Origin: Betaproteobacteria bacterium
GTDB taxonomy: Bacteria; Pseudomonadota; Gammaproteobacteria; Burkholderiales; SG8-39
DNA: 64,000 nt
Assembly (NCBI GenBank): GCA_004297625.1
Contig: SCTY01000070.1
Coordinates: 44,910-108,909 of the forward strand
Direction: 5' to 3'
A program made the position numbers and the translations under genes. Shown here in pieces: positions 41,492-49,921 of the stretch (the stretch's first letter is position 1; the number at the start of each line of letters is the position of its first letter). A model generated the notes under the pieces. It worked only from the letters and a program-made list of their open reading frames with translations. It searched no databases and had not been told where the DNA came from.

Positions 41492-43183
41492 CTAGTGGAT
41501 GCGCTGCTTGACGTAGCGGCCGGGGGCCGCTTCCAGCGGTCTGTATTGGACATTGCCGAGCACCGCAGGTGCCGGGCGCTTGCCTCTCGCGTGGCGCTCG
41601 AGCCACGCCGTCCATAACGGCCACCAGCTGCCCCGGTTTTCTTTTGCATTCCGAAGAAAATCCTCCGGGTCCCGGGGGTAGCGCTCGGCGCTCCAGAAGC
41701 TGCGGCGTTTTTTTGCCGGCGGATTCACCACGCCGGCGATGTGCCCGCTCGCGCCGAGAACGAAGGTCTTGTCCTCGCCCCCCACGAGCTCGAGCGTGCG
41801 GTAGGCCGAGCGCCACGGCACGATGTGGTCCTCGCGCGTGGCCAGCACGAACACGGGCAGCGTCACCTGGCGCAGGTCCACCGGAACACCGCAGTTCACC
41901 AGCGCGCCGGGCTCGCGCAGCTTGTTCGAGAGATAGGTGTTGCGCACGTAGTAGCAATACATCGGCCCCGGCAGGTTCGTGCTGTCCGCGTTCCAGTAGA
42001 GAAGATCGAACGGCGGCGGCGCTTCCCCCATGAGGTAGTTGTTCACGACATAGGGCCAGACGAGATCGTTCGCGCGCAGCGTGGAGAACACGAACGCAAG
42101 ATCCGACCCGGGGAAGATGCCGCCCTGCCCGATCGTCGCCTCGCGCGCGGCGACGCTCGGCTCGTCGACGAACAGGCCGATCGGGCCGGTCTCGGAAAAA
42201 TCGAGCATCGCCGCGAGGAACGTGGCGCTCGCCACCAGGCTCTCGTTTGTTTTTGCAAGCACCGCGAGTGCCGCGCCGAGCAGCGTGCCGCCCACGCAAA
42301 ACCCCAGCGCGTTCACCTGGTCGCTTTGACAGATCTCCCTTGCCGCACGCAAGGCGGCGAAAACGCCTTTTTCGAGATAGTCGTCCCAGCCGAGCGTGCC
42401 CTGCTCGGGGCCGACGTTGCGCCACGACACCATGAACACCGTGTGACCGCTTGCCACCGCATGCGCGACGAAGGAATTTTCCGGCTGCAGGTCGAGGATG
42501 TAGTACTTGTTGATGCACGGCGGCACCATCACCAGCGGCCGCTCGGCGACGGTTTGCGCGGTGGCCGAATACTGGATGAGCTGAATGAGCTCGTTCTCGT
42601 ACACCACCGCGCCGGGCGTGACGCCGAGATTGCGGCCGACTTCGAACGCGGCTTCATCGGTCTGGCTGATCCTCCCCTTCCGCGCGTCGGCCATCAGGTT
42701 CGCGAGCCCGCGCGTCAGGCTTACGCCGCGCGTCTGGATCGCCTGGGCGAGCGCCTGCGGATTGGTGGCGATGAAATTCGCCGGGGACATCGCGTCGGCC
42801 CATTGCTTGACCGCGAAGCGCGCGCGCGCCTTCGCCGGCTCGTCCAACGGCGCCTGCTCGACCAGATCCGCGAGGTAGCGGCAGGCGAGGAGGTAGGACT
42901 GCATGAGATAGGCGTAGTAGCGGTTTTGGTGCCACTCCCGGTGTGAAAAACGCCGGTCGCCGGGCTCGGGCGCGGCAAGCGCCGGCGCCTGGCCGGCCAA
43001 CAGGCCGGTCCAGAGCTTCGTTTGCTTCTCCAGGTAAGCCGACTGAAGGGCTGCGTTATGGGGCAGCCAAGGGGCGTTCGCCGCCGCCGGGGCGGCCGCC
43101 ATCAGCCGCATCCAGCCTTGGGTCACTTCATTGCTCGATTGCGAGATCGCCGCAAGCAGGGCGTCTGCAGACCGTTGTTGCAT
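41492..43183 (-). CDS. phaC: Class I poly(3-hydroxyalkanoate) synthase PhaC
   Basis: 563 aa, class I length. Lipase-like box GFCVGG with nucleophile Cys296, Asp452 in ATREDHIVPW and His481 in GASGHIAGVVNPP make the catalytic triad. It polymerises 3-hydroxyacyl-CoA into PHA granules. ATG 43181-43183 is chosen over the in-frame start at 43207 because a promoter (43192-43220) lies between them. It is the first gene of the phaC-phaA-phaB-phaB-phaR-rimO run. Confidence 0.95.
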   Translation of the reverse strand: MQQRSADALLAAISQSSNEVTQGWMRLMAAAPAAANAPWLPHNAALQSAYLEKQTKLWTGLLAGQAPALAAPEPGDRRFSHREWHQNRYYAYLMQSYLLACRYLADLVEQAPLDEPAKARARFAVKQWADAMSPANFIATNPQALAQAIQTRGVSLTRGLANLMADARKGRISQTDEAAFEVGRNLGVTPGAVVYENELIQLIQYSATAQTVAERPLVMVPPCINKYYILDLQPENSFVAHAVASGHTVFMVSWRNVGPEQGTLGWDDYLEKGVFAALRAAREICQSDQVNALGFCVGGTLLGAALAVLAKTNESLVASATFLAAMLDFSETGPIGLFVDEPSVAAREATIGQGGIFPGSDLAFVFSTLRANDLVWPYVVNNYLMGEAPPPFDLLYWNADSTNLPGPMYCYYVRNTYLSNKLREPGALVNCGVPVDLRQVTLPVFVLATREDHIVPWRSAYRTLELVGGEDKTFVLGASGHIAGVVNPPAKKRRSFWSAERYPRDPEDFLRNAKENRGSWWPLWTAWLERHARGKRPAPAVLGNVQYRPLEAAPGRYVKQRIH

Positions 43184-43191
43184 CGCGGGCG

Positions 43192-43220
43192 ATTCTGCGC
43201 CGCACAAGACGCCGCGTCAA
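43192..43220 (-). promoter_or_regulatory. Predicted sigma-70 promoter of phaC
   Basis: On the minus strand TTGACG (43215-43220) and CAGAAT (43192-43197) are 17 bp apart. The expected start site falls about 2 nt before the phaC ATG, so the mRNA would be almost leaderless. It lies in the 150-bp phaC/yfiH gap (43184-43333), which holds no other feature that I can see. Confidence 0.5.
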
Positions 43221-43333
43221 ATGAATCTTAAGCCTTGAAAACTAGTCCTTTTCGATCAGTGGGCGAGGAATGCCCGTACGGCCGCAATTGCTGCAATGCC
43301 GAGCGCACAAGCGGCTTAACCGTACCCTAATTG

Positions 43334-44005
43334 CTAGGCGAGCCAGATGAGCGCCGCCATTCGCCCGGTGGGCCCGTCGCGGCGATAAGAATAGAAACGT
43401 TTGCGATCCGAGTAGGTGCAGAGATCGCCGCCATGGATGCTGGTTATGCCCTCGGCGTGCAGCCTCTGCCGCGCGACCTGGTACAGATCCAGCAGCCAGT
43501 GTCCGGGGCGCGTTGGCGAAAAGGCCTGGCTAGCCGCCTCATCGCGCGCCAGGAAGGCAGCGCGCACCTCGTCGCCGACTTCGTAAACGCTCGGCCCGAT
43601 CGCGGGCCCGAGCCAGGCGAGGATTTGCTCGCCCGGGACGCGCATCGCCGCGAGGGTCGCCTCCAGCACGCCGGCGGCCAGTCCGCGCCAGCCGGCATGC
43701 GCGGCGCCGACGACCGTGCCCGAGCGGTCTGCAAGCAGCACCGGCATGCAATCGGCGACCTGGACGACACATACGCGCTTGCCTGAACGAGTGATTGCCG
43801 CGTCGGCCGTAACATCGTCGACTGACGAATCCAAGTCGAGGACTGCGGTTCCGTGCACCTGGCGCAGCCAGGCAGGATCGGCCGGAAGACTCCGGCGCAA
43901 GGCTACGCGCGCTGCGTCCTTCGCCATATCGCCGCTCTCGCGCGTGGTCATGAGCGAGCGCACGCGCGCCGGCGCATCCCATTGCGGATGAAGAATGCCT
44001 TTCAT
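43334..44005 (-). CDS. pgeF: YfiH/PgeF-family polyphenol oxidase-like protein
   Basis: 223 aa. Metal ligands of the family are present: His in RQVHGTAV, Cys in VADCMPVLL and His in GAAHAGWRGLAAG. Members act as purine nucleoside phosphorylase/deaminases or as peptidoglycan-editing factors, besides the old laccase label. Overlaps rluD by 4 bp, a common pairing (rluD-yfiH) downstream of bamD on the opposite strand. Confidence 0.9.
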   Translation of the reverse strand: MKGILHPQWDAPARVRSLMTTRESGDMAKDAARVALRRSLPADPAWLRQVHGTAVLDLDSSVDDVTADAAITRSGKRVCVVQVADCMPVLLADRSGTVVGAAHAGWRGLAAGVLEATLAAMRVPGEQILAWLGPAIGPSVYEVGDEVRAAFLARDEAASQAFSPTRPGHWLLDLYQVARQRLHAEGITSIHGGDLCTYSDRKRFYSYRRDGPTGRMAALIWLA

Positions 44006-44901
44006 GCCTCGCTCCGCAACGAAGCGAGCAGCCGCTTGAGGTCGCGCGGCAACGGCGCGCGCCAGGTCATGGGCTGGTGCGTACCGGGATGCTTCAACGT
44101 GAGCTCCGCCGCATGCAGCGCCTGGCGCGCAAACGGCAGGCCGTGGCGCGTGCCGCGCCGGTAAACCGCGTCGCCGACGAGCGGATGCCGGATGTGCTGG
44201 AGATGCACGCGGATCTGGTGCGTGCGGCCGGTCTCCAGACGGCATTCGATGAGCGCGGCACGCCCGAAGCGCTCCACGACCCGGAACCCGGTGCGCGCAG
44301 GCTTGCCGCGGTGGACGACCGCCATGCGCACCCGCGAGCGCGGATCGCGGCCGATCGGCGCGTCGATCACCCCGCTGGCCGGCGGATCGCCCTGCACCAC
44401 CGCGAGGTACACGCGCCGCATGCTGCGCTCGGCAAGCTGCTTCACGAGATCGGCCTGCGCCTCGACGGTCTTCGCGACGACGAGCAAGCCGCTCGTGTCC
44501 TTGTCGAGGCGGTGCACGATGCCGGCGCGCGGCACCGCGGCGAGCTGCGGCGCATGCGCAAGCAGCGCGTTGAGCAGCGTGCGGTCCGGCTGCCCGGCGC
44601 CGGGATGCACCACGAGGCCGGCGGGCTTGTCGATGACGAGGATGTCGCGGTCCTCGTGCACGATCTTCAGCGGCATGCGCTGCGCTTGCGGCGCGGCCGC
44701 ATCGGGAATCGGCGGAGGCACGAGCACGACGCGCTCGCCGCCGGTGACGGGCCGGCGCGCCTCTGCGCGCTCGCCATCCAGCGTGATGTGCCCCGCTTTG
44801 AGCCACGCCTGCAAGCGGCTCCTCGAATACTGCGGAAAGAGACGCGCCAGCGCCTGGTCGAAGCGCAGTCCGCCGAGCTCCGCCGGCACGCTGGCGCTCA
44901 T
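44002..44901 (-). CDS. rluD: 23S rRNA pseudouridine synthase RluD
   Basis: 299 aa from ATG 44899-44901. An S4 domain (LRFDQALARLFPQYSRSRLQ) is followed by the catalytic domain with HRLDKDTSGLL (Asp), RTHQIRVHLQHI and HPLVGDAVY. It makes pseudouridines in helix 69 of 23S rRNA. The start is uncertain: an in-frame ATG at 44982 would add 27 residues but overlaps the bamD start; alignment with RluD favours 44901. Confidence 0.92.
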   Translation of the reverse strand: MSASVPAELGGLRFDQALARLFPQYSRSRLQAWLKAGHITLDGERAEARRPVTGGERVVLVPPPIPDAAAPQAQRMPLKIVHEDRDILVIDKPAGLVVHPGAGQPDRTLLNALLAHAPQLAAVPRAGIVHRLDKDTSGLLVVAKTVEAQADLVKQLAERSMRRVYLAVVQGDPPASGVIDAPIGRDPRSRVRMAVVHRGKPARTGFRVVERFGRAALIECRLETGRTHQIRVHLQHIRHPLVGDAVYRRGTRHGLPFARQALHAAELTLKHPGTHQPMTWRAPLPRDLKRLLASLRSEA

Positions 44902-44963
44902 CGGCGCGGCGAAGCTTTCCTCCCAATCGGCCTCGCCGTCCTCGGATTCGGTCCTCGGGGCGC

Positions 44964-44969
44964 TATAAT
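44964..44969 (+). promoter_or_regulatory. -10 box before bamD
   Basis: Consensus TATAAT ends 11 nt before the bamD ATG at 44981, within the rluD upstream region. The leader would be about 5 nt. No -35 matches well. Confidence 0.5.
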
Positions 44970-44980
44970 TTTTCCTCCGC

Positions 44981-45784
44981 ATGCGTGCAAGTTTACTGGT
45001 TGTCTTCCTCGCGTTCGTCCTCGCCGGGTGCGGCCTTTTCTCCGGCAAGGAAGAGGACGAGACCGCCGGCTGGTCCGCGCAGCGCCTCTATGGCGAGGCG
45101 AAAGACGCCATGAAGAGCAAGGAGTGGGCGCAGGCGGTCAAGTATTTCGAGAAGCTCGAAGCGCGCTATCCATACGGGCGTTTCGCGCAGCAGGCGCAGC
45201 TCGAGATCGCCTACGCGCAGTGGAAAGACGGCGAGCGCGCCTCGGCGGTCGCGGCCGCCGACCGGTTCATCAAGCTCTATCCCAACCACCCGAACGTCGA
45301 CTACGCGTATTACCTCAAGGGCCTCATCAATTTCAATGAGCAGGAGGGATTCCTTACCTTCCTGACCACCCCGGACATGACCGATCGCGATCCGAAGGCC
45401 TCGCGCGAGGCCTTCGAGTCGTTCAAGGAAGTCGTCACGCGCTTCCCCGAGTCGAAATACGCCGAAGACTCGGCCGCGCGCATGCGCTATCTCGTCAACG
45501 CGCTCGCATCGCACGAAGTGGCGGTGGCGCGCTACTACTTGAGGCGCACCGCTTATCTCGCCGCTGCCAACCGCGCGCAGTACGCGATCCAGCACTACCC
45601 GCAAGCGCCCGCGATCGAAGAGGCCGTGTACATCATGGTGCGCGCGTATGACGCGCTCGGCATGACCGACCTGCGCGATGCCGCCGACCGCGTCATGCAG
45701 AAGAATTTTCCGGAGAGCGCCTATCTGAAGGGCGCGCGCAAAACCAACGTACCGTGGTGGCGCATCTGGGATCCCGACTGGTGA
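44981..45784 (+). CDS. bamD: Outer-membrane assembly lipoprotein BamD (ComL)
   Basis: 267 aa. Signal peptide with lipobox LAGC (ASLLVVFLAFVLAGCGLF), then five TPR units, for example AVKYFEKLEARYPYGRFAQQ. Essential part of the BAM complex that inserts beta-barrel proteins; lipid anchored to the outer membrane. Divergent from rluD, the conserved order in betaproteobacteria. Confidence 0.95.
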   Translation: MRASLLVVFLAFVLAGCGLFSGKEEDETAGWSAQRLYGEAKDAMKSKEWAQAVKYFEKLEARYPYGRFAQQAQLEIAYAQWKDGERASAVAAADRFIKLYPNHPNVDYAYYLKGLINFNEQEGFLTFLTTPDMTDRDPKASREAFESFKEVVTRFPESKYAEDSAARMRYLVNALASHEVAVARYYLRRTAYLAAANRAQYAIQHYPQAPAIEEAVYIMVRAYDALGMTDLRDAADRVMQKNFPESAYLKGARKTNVPWWRIWDPDW

Positions 45785-45797
45785 GAAGGCAGCACTG

Positions 45798-46754
45798 GTG
45801 AAAATCCTCGTCATCGGAGCGGGCGGCATGATCGGCCGCAAGCTCACCGCGCGGCTGCAGAAGGAAGGGATGGGCGAGCTCATCCTGCACGACGTGGTGC
45901 CCTTCGAGGGCAGCACCGTGGTATCGGACCTGTCAGCCTCCGGGGAGGCGGAAAAGCTGGTCGCCTCGCGGCCGGGGCTCATCTTTCACCTTGCCGCCGT
46001 GGTCTCCGGCGAGGCCGAGACGGACTTCGACAAGGGATATCGCGTCAACCTGGACGGGACGCGGCTTGTCTTTGAAGCCATCCGCAAGGCGGGCGTCGGC
46101 TACAAGCCGCGGCTGGTCTTCACATCGTCGATCGCGGTGTTCGGCGCGCCGTTCCCCGAGGCAATCGGCGACGAGTTCCTGAGCGCGCCGCTCACGAGCT
46201 ATGGCACGCAGAAAGCGATCGACGAGCTGCTGCTCTCGGACTACAGCCGGCGCGGCTTCTGCGACGGCATCGGCCTCCGGCTGCCGACGATCTGCGTGCG
46301 CCCGGGAAAGCCCAACAAGGCGGCTTCCGGATTTTTCTCGGGCATCATCCGCGAGCCGCTCGCCGGGCAGGAAGCGCTGCTACCCGTCCCGGACAGCGTG
46401 CGCCACTGGTTCGCTTCGCCCCGCGCCGCGATCGGCTTCCTGCTGCATGCGGCGCGCCTGGGTACGGGAACGCTCGGACACCGGCGCAATCTCAGCATGC
46501 CGGGCATCAGCGCGACGGTCGCCGAGCAGATCGAGGCCTTGCGTAAAGTCGCCGGCGACAAGGTCGCGCGCCTCATCCGGCGCGAGCCCGATCCCGCGAT
46601 TCAGCGCATCGTCGAGGGCTGGCCGCGGAACTTCGATGCGAGGCGCGCGCTCGAGCTCGGGTTCCGCGCCGACCGCAGCTTCGAGGAGATCATCCGGATT
46701 CACATTGAGGATGAGCTGCAAAAAAGTCCTCAATCTCGGCTAAGTCCCGCGTAA
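45798..46754 (+). CDS. denD: NAD-dependent epimerase/dehydratase, D-erythronate dehydrogenase-like
   Basis: 318 aa with a GTG start. Extended SDR fold: NAD loop GAGGMIGRK, FHLAAVVSGEAE and catalytic SSIAVFG plus SYGTQKA (Tyr, Lys). The GLRLPTICVRPGKPNKAASG stretch is typical of DenD, the NAD-dependent D-erythronate dehydrogenase. No other den genes are nearby, so the substrate is uncertain. It overlaps the convergent helicase gene by 65 bp. Confidence 0.82.
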   Translation: MKILVIGAGGMIGRKLTARLQKEGMGELILHDVVPFEGSTVVSDLSASGEAEKLVASRPGLIFHLAAVVSGEAETDFDKGYRVNLDGTRLVFEAIRKAGVGYKPRLVFTSSIAVFGAPFPEAIGDEFLSAPLTSYGTQKAIDELLLSDYSRRGFCDGIGLRLPTICVRPGKPNKAASGFFSGIIREPLAGQEALLPVPDSVRHWFASPRAAIGFLLHAARLGTGTLGHRRNLSMPGISATVAEQIEALRKVAGDKVARLIRREPDPAIQRIVEGWPRNFDARRALELGFRADRSFEEIIRIHIEDELQKSPQSRLSPA

Positions 46755-48624
46755 GCCGCATCGGCGGCAGGCTTTGCACGATACGCCGGCCGTACGGGCG
46801 CGAGACCAGCCGCGGGTCGCACAGCATGAGTACGCCGCGATCGGTTTCGCCGCGGATCAGCCGCCCGGCCCCCTGCTTGAGCTGCAGCACGGCCTGCGGC
46901 AGCTGCAGATCGGTGAAGGGATTGCCGCCGTCGCTGCGCATGCGTTCGATGCGCGCCGCGAGCACCGGGTCGTCGGGCGGAGCGAACGGCAGCTTGTCGA
47001 TCACCACGACCGAAAGCGCCTCGCCGCGCACATCGACGCCCTCCCAGAACGACTGGCTGCCCAGCAGCACGGCGTTGCCGAGGGCGCGAAAGCGTGCGAG
47101 CAGCTCGCTGCGCGATCCGGTGCCCTGCACCAGCAGCGGGAAGGGAACCCTTCCGGAGAGCAGCTCGTGCGCCTTGCGCAGCGCCCGCAGGGTGGTGAAG
47201 AGAAGGAACGCGCGGCCTTCGCTCGCGCGCAGCACCGGCAGCGCGGCTTCGACCACCGCTGCGGTGAAGCCGGGATCGTTGGGATCAGGCGGCAAGCCCT
47301 TCGGCACGTAAAGCAGGGCTTGCTGCGAGAAATCGAACGGGCTCGCCCAGCGCCGCGCGCGCGCGTGCTCGATGCCGAGCTCGCGCGTGAAGTGCGCGAA
47401 GTCCTCGCCGACCGCCAGCGTCGCCGACGTGAAGATCCACGCGCGCGGGTGATCGCTCATCTGCCGCTGAAAGAGCTCCGCCGACGAGAGCGGTGTGACA
47501 TGAAGCTGCGCTGCATTGCTGAACACTTCGATCCAGCGCACTTCGCTCCCCGCCTCGGCCTCGCGCATGCGCACGAGCGTCGCATGCGCGGACGTGGCGC
47601 GACGCGTGCACGACTCGATGCCTTCCGCGCGCCCGGCCTGCGCGGCAAGCGCCTGCTCCAGCGCCCGCAAGGCGGCGTTCAATTTGTCGAGCGCCTCCGG
47701 GAAATCGGGCAAGCGCATGGCCTGGCCCCATGCGAAGCGTGCGGCGGGCTCGCCTAGCGCGAGGCGCAGGTCGCGCGCGGCTTTCTCCAGCCGCGCGGCG
47801 ACGCGCTCGAGCTCCGGGGAACCGCCGCCCGCCGCGCGCAGCTCCATGCGAGCATCGCGCCCCAGCTCCACGAGCTGCGAAGTGGACAGGGTTTCGCCGA
47901 AGAACATGCGCGCCGTCTGCGGCAGCTGATGCGCCTCGTCGAAGATCACCGTATTGCACGCCGGCAGAAGCTCGGAGATGCCCTCTTCGCGCAGCACGAG
48001 ATCGGCGAAGAAAAGATGGTGGTTCACGACCACGACGTCGGCGGCCAGGGCGTTCTTGCGGGCGCGCATCACGAAGCAATCGCGGTAATCCGGGCAGCTT
48101 TGGCCGAGACAGTTATCCCGCGTGGACGTCGCGTGCGCCCATACCGGCGCGTCCTCCGGTACCTCGGCGAGATCGGCCCGATCTCCGGTGATCGTCACAC
48201 CCGCGAAGCGCTCGATCCGGCGTAGCTGCGCCGCCTCGTCGCGGCTCGCGAGCCGCGCCTCGGTCGATGCACGCCGCAACCGATACAAGCAGACATAGTT
48301 CGCGCGCCCCTTGAGGAGCGCGGCGCTCGCTCCTGAGGCGAGCGCATCGCGGACCGCAGGCAGATCGCGATCGAAGAGCTGATCCTGGAGGGTCTTCGTC
48401 CCGGTGGAAACGATGACCTTGCCGCCGGCGAGCAGCGCGGGCACGAGGTAGGCGAACGTCTTGCCGGTGCCGGTGCCCGCCTCGGCGACCAGCACTTCGG
48501 TCGCCTCGATCGCCTGGGCAATCGCCTCGGCCATCTGCAGCTGCTGCGCGCGCTGCTTGAAGCCGGGAATCTTCGCCGCAAGCGCTCCGTCGGCCGCGAA
48601 CGCCCGCTGCAGCAGCCGCTTCAC
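46690..48624 (-). CDS. yoaA: DinG/YoaA-type iron-sulfur DNA helicase
   Basis: 644 aa with a GTG start inside the neighbouring stop (GTGA). Walker A EAGTGTGKTFAYL, DEAH (IFDEAHQLP), and late motifs GSQSFWEGVD and QGAGRLIRGETD. Four Cys (YVC, DNC, QSC, RDC) form the XPD-type iron-sulfur domain between motifs I and II. No extra nuclease domain, so it is closer to E. coli YoaA. Unwinds forked DNA in repair. Confidence 0.93.
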   Translation of the reverse strand: MKRLLQRAFAADGALAAKIPGFKQRAQQLQMAEAIAQAIEATEVLVAEAGTGTGKTFAYLVPALLAGGKVIVSTGTKTLQDQLFDRDLPAVRDALASGASAALLKGRANYVCLYRLRRASTEARLASRDEAAQLRRIERFAGVTITGDRADLAEVPEDAPVWAHATSTRDNCLGQSCPDYRDCFVMRARKNALAADVVVVNHHLFFADLVLREEGISELLPACNTVIFDEAHQLPQTARMFFGETLSTSQLVELGRDARMELRAAGGGSPELERVAARLEKAARDLRLALGEPAARFAWGQAMRLPDFPEALDKLNAALRALEQALAAQAGRAEGIESCTRRATSAHATLVRMREAEAGSEVRWIEVFSNAAQLHVTPLSSAELFQRQMSDHPRAWIFTSATLAVGEDFAHFTRELGIEHARARRWASPFDFSQQALLYVPKGLPPDPNDPGFTAAVVEAALPVLRASEGRAFLLFTTLRALRKAHELLSGRVPFPLLVQGTGSRSELLARFRALGNAVLLGSQSFWEGVDVRGEALSVVVIDKLPFAPPDDPVLAARIERMRSDGGNPFTDLQLPQAVLQLKQGAGRLIRGETDRGVLMLCDPRLVSRPYGRRIVQSLPPMRLTRDLAEIEDFFAAHPQCESG

Positions 48625-49376
48625 GGGCGAAGCGCCTCGATCTTCAGCCACACGCGCCTTGTCTCGGAAACCTGCGAACGGCTCGCGGACGCAATCCCCC
48701 GATCGTCTCGCGCCGCGCCTGTCGCCACGCCTCCGAGCTCGAACCACTCGCCCAGGCGGGCGCTCACCGTGGTGGCGAGACGCTGCTGCTCGCCGAGCGT
48801 CTCGCGCTGCGGCGCGATGTCGACGAGCACGGTATCGCCGCCCGCGAGGCGGGGAATCGCCTCGAAGCCGGTGGCCGTTTGCCGAATGATCAGGGTGTCC
48901 CGCGTGACCGGCAGCGGCGTCGAGTGCCCGGTCATGATGAGAGCCCGCCCGCCTTCGAGGACCTGGATGCGCTGGTCGACCCGCTCCGTGGCCGAGCCGC
49001 GCCGGTCTTGGGCGCCGATCTCGACACGCGAGCCGCGGTTGCTTATCCGGCCGCTCGCCTCGATGCCCTGGCTCGCCGTGTCCATCGCATCGTCGAAGCG
49101 CACCGAGATTTGCAGGCGGCGCAGCGGCCGGTCGATCGCCTCGAGGGCTTGCCTGAGTTGCGCGAGGTTCGCGGGGCTGGTGCGCACGATCAACTGGTTG
49201 TACTGGCCCGTCAGCGTGCCGCCCGGCTCCAGGAGCGGCCGCAGCGTGGGCAACACCTGTTCCGCCGTGCGATGGCGCAGCGGAATCACTTCCAGCGACT
49301 GCTGGCTTGCGGCCTGCAAGGCTACCGAGGCGAGCAGAGCGGCAAGGGCTGAGCGGATCAGCAGAGCACGATTCAT
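48621..49376 (-). CDS. Secretin N-domain (NolW-like) exported protein
   Basis: 251 aa. Signal peptide ending ALQAASQ, then EVIPLRHRTAEQVLPTLRPL and QYNQLIVRTSPANLAQLRQA, an STN/NolW repeat found in secretins. A C-terminal domain has LPVTRDTLIIRQTATGFEAI and lacks the secretin pore. It is a free-standing domain, probably periplasmic. It precedes yoaA and overlaps it. Confidence 0.75.
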   Translation of the reverse strand: MNRALLIRSALAALLASVALQAASQQSLEVIPLRHRTAEQVLPTLRPLLEPGGTLTGQYNQLIVRTSPANLAQLRQALEAIDRPLRRLQISVRFDDAMDTASQGIEASGRISNRGSRVEIGAQDRRGSATERVDQRIQVLEGGRALIMTGHSTPLPVTRDTLIIRQTATGFEAIPRLAGGDTVLVDIAPQRETLGEQQRLATTVSARLGEWFELGGVATGAARDDRGIASASRSQVSETRRVWLKIEALRP

Positions 49377-49450
49377 TTTCAATCCTTGAACGCGCAACCT
49401 TCCCGCGCGTCTACACAACCCGCGTTCTTCGCCGCGGCATTGCGCTCATT

Positions 49451-49921
49451 ATGCGACACAAGCTGCTGTTTCCGATTGTGTTTTTCATTGCGGTGGGGCC
49501 GGCGCCCGCGGTCGCGTCGAAGGCTCGCGAAGCGGGTGACAGCCCCATATTCCACGCGTTCCTGGCTCTGGGCGCGCGTTATCGTATTGGCGGAAGCTCG
49601 CCGGAAACCGGCTTCGATTGCAGCGGGCTGGTGCGCTACGTCTTCGAGCGCGCATGGGGACTTCTTCTGCCCCGCAATGCCCGCGCCCAAGCTTCTGTCG
49701 GCAGGCCGATAAGGCATCGGCAGGACCTGCAACCGGGCGACCTCGTGTTCTACGACACGCGCAACCGGCCTTATTCGCACGTCGGCATCTATATGGGAGA
49801 CGGCCGTTTCATCCATGCCCCGAGGCCGGGCAAGCGGGTGCGCGAGGAAGACATGGACAGCCCGTATTGGCGCGCACGCTTCAATGGCGCGCGCAGGCTG
49901 CACCCGCCGGACGCCGGCTAG
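49451..49921 (+). CDS. NlpC/P60-family peptidoglycan hydrolase
   Basis: 156 aa. Signal peptide, then catalytic Cys in ETGFDCSGLVRYVF, His in YSHVGIYMGDG and a polar third residue near IHAPRPGK. It cleaves peptidoglycan stem-peptide bonds in the periplasm. ATG 49451 follows a poor RBS. Divergent from the secretin-N gene across 74 bp; shares CTAG stop with the TonB-like gene. Confidence 0.9.
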   Translation: MRHKLLFPIVFFIAVGPAPAVASKAREAGDSPIFHAFLALGARYRIGGSSPETGFDCSGLVRYVFERAWGLLLPRNARAQASVGRPIRHRQDLQPGDLVFYDTRNRPYSHVGIYMGDGRFIHAPRPGKRVREEDMDSPYWRARFNGARRLHPPDAG

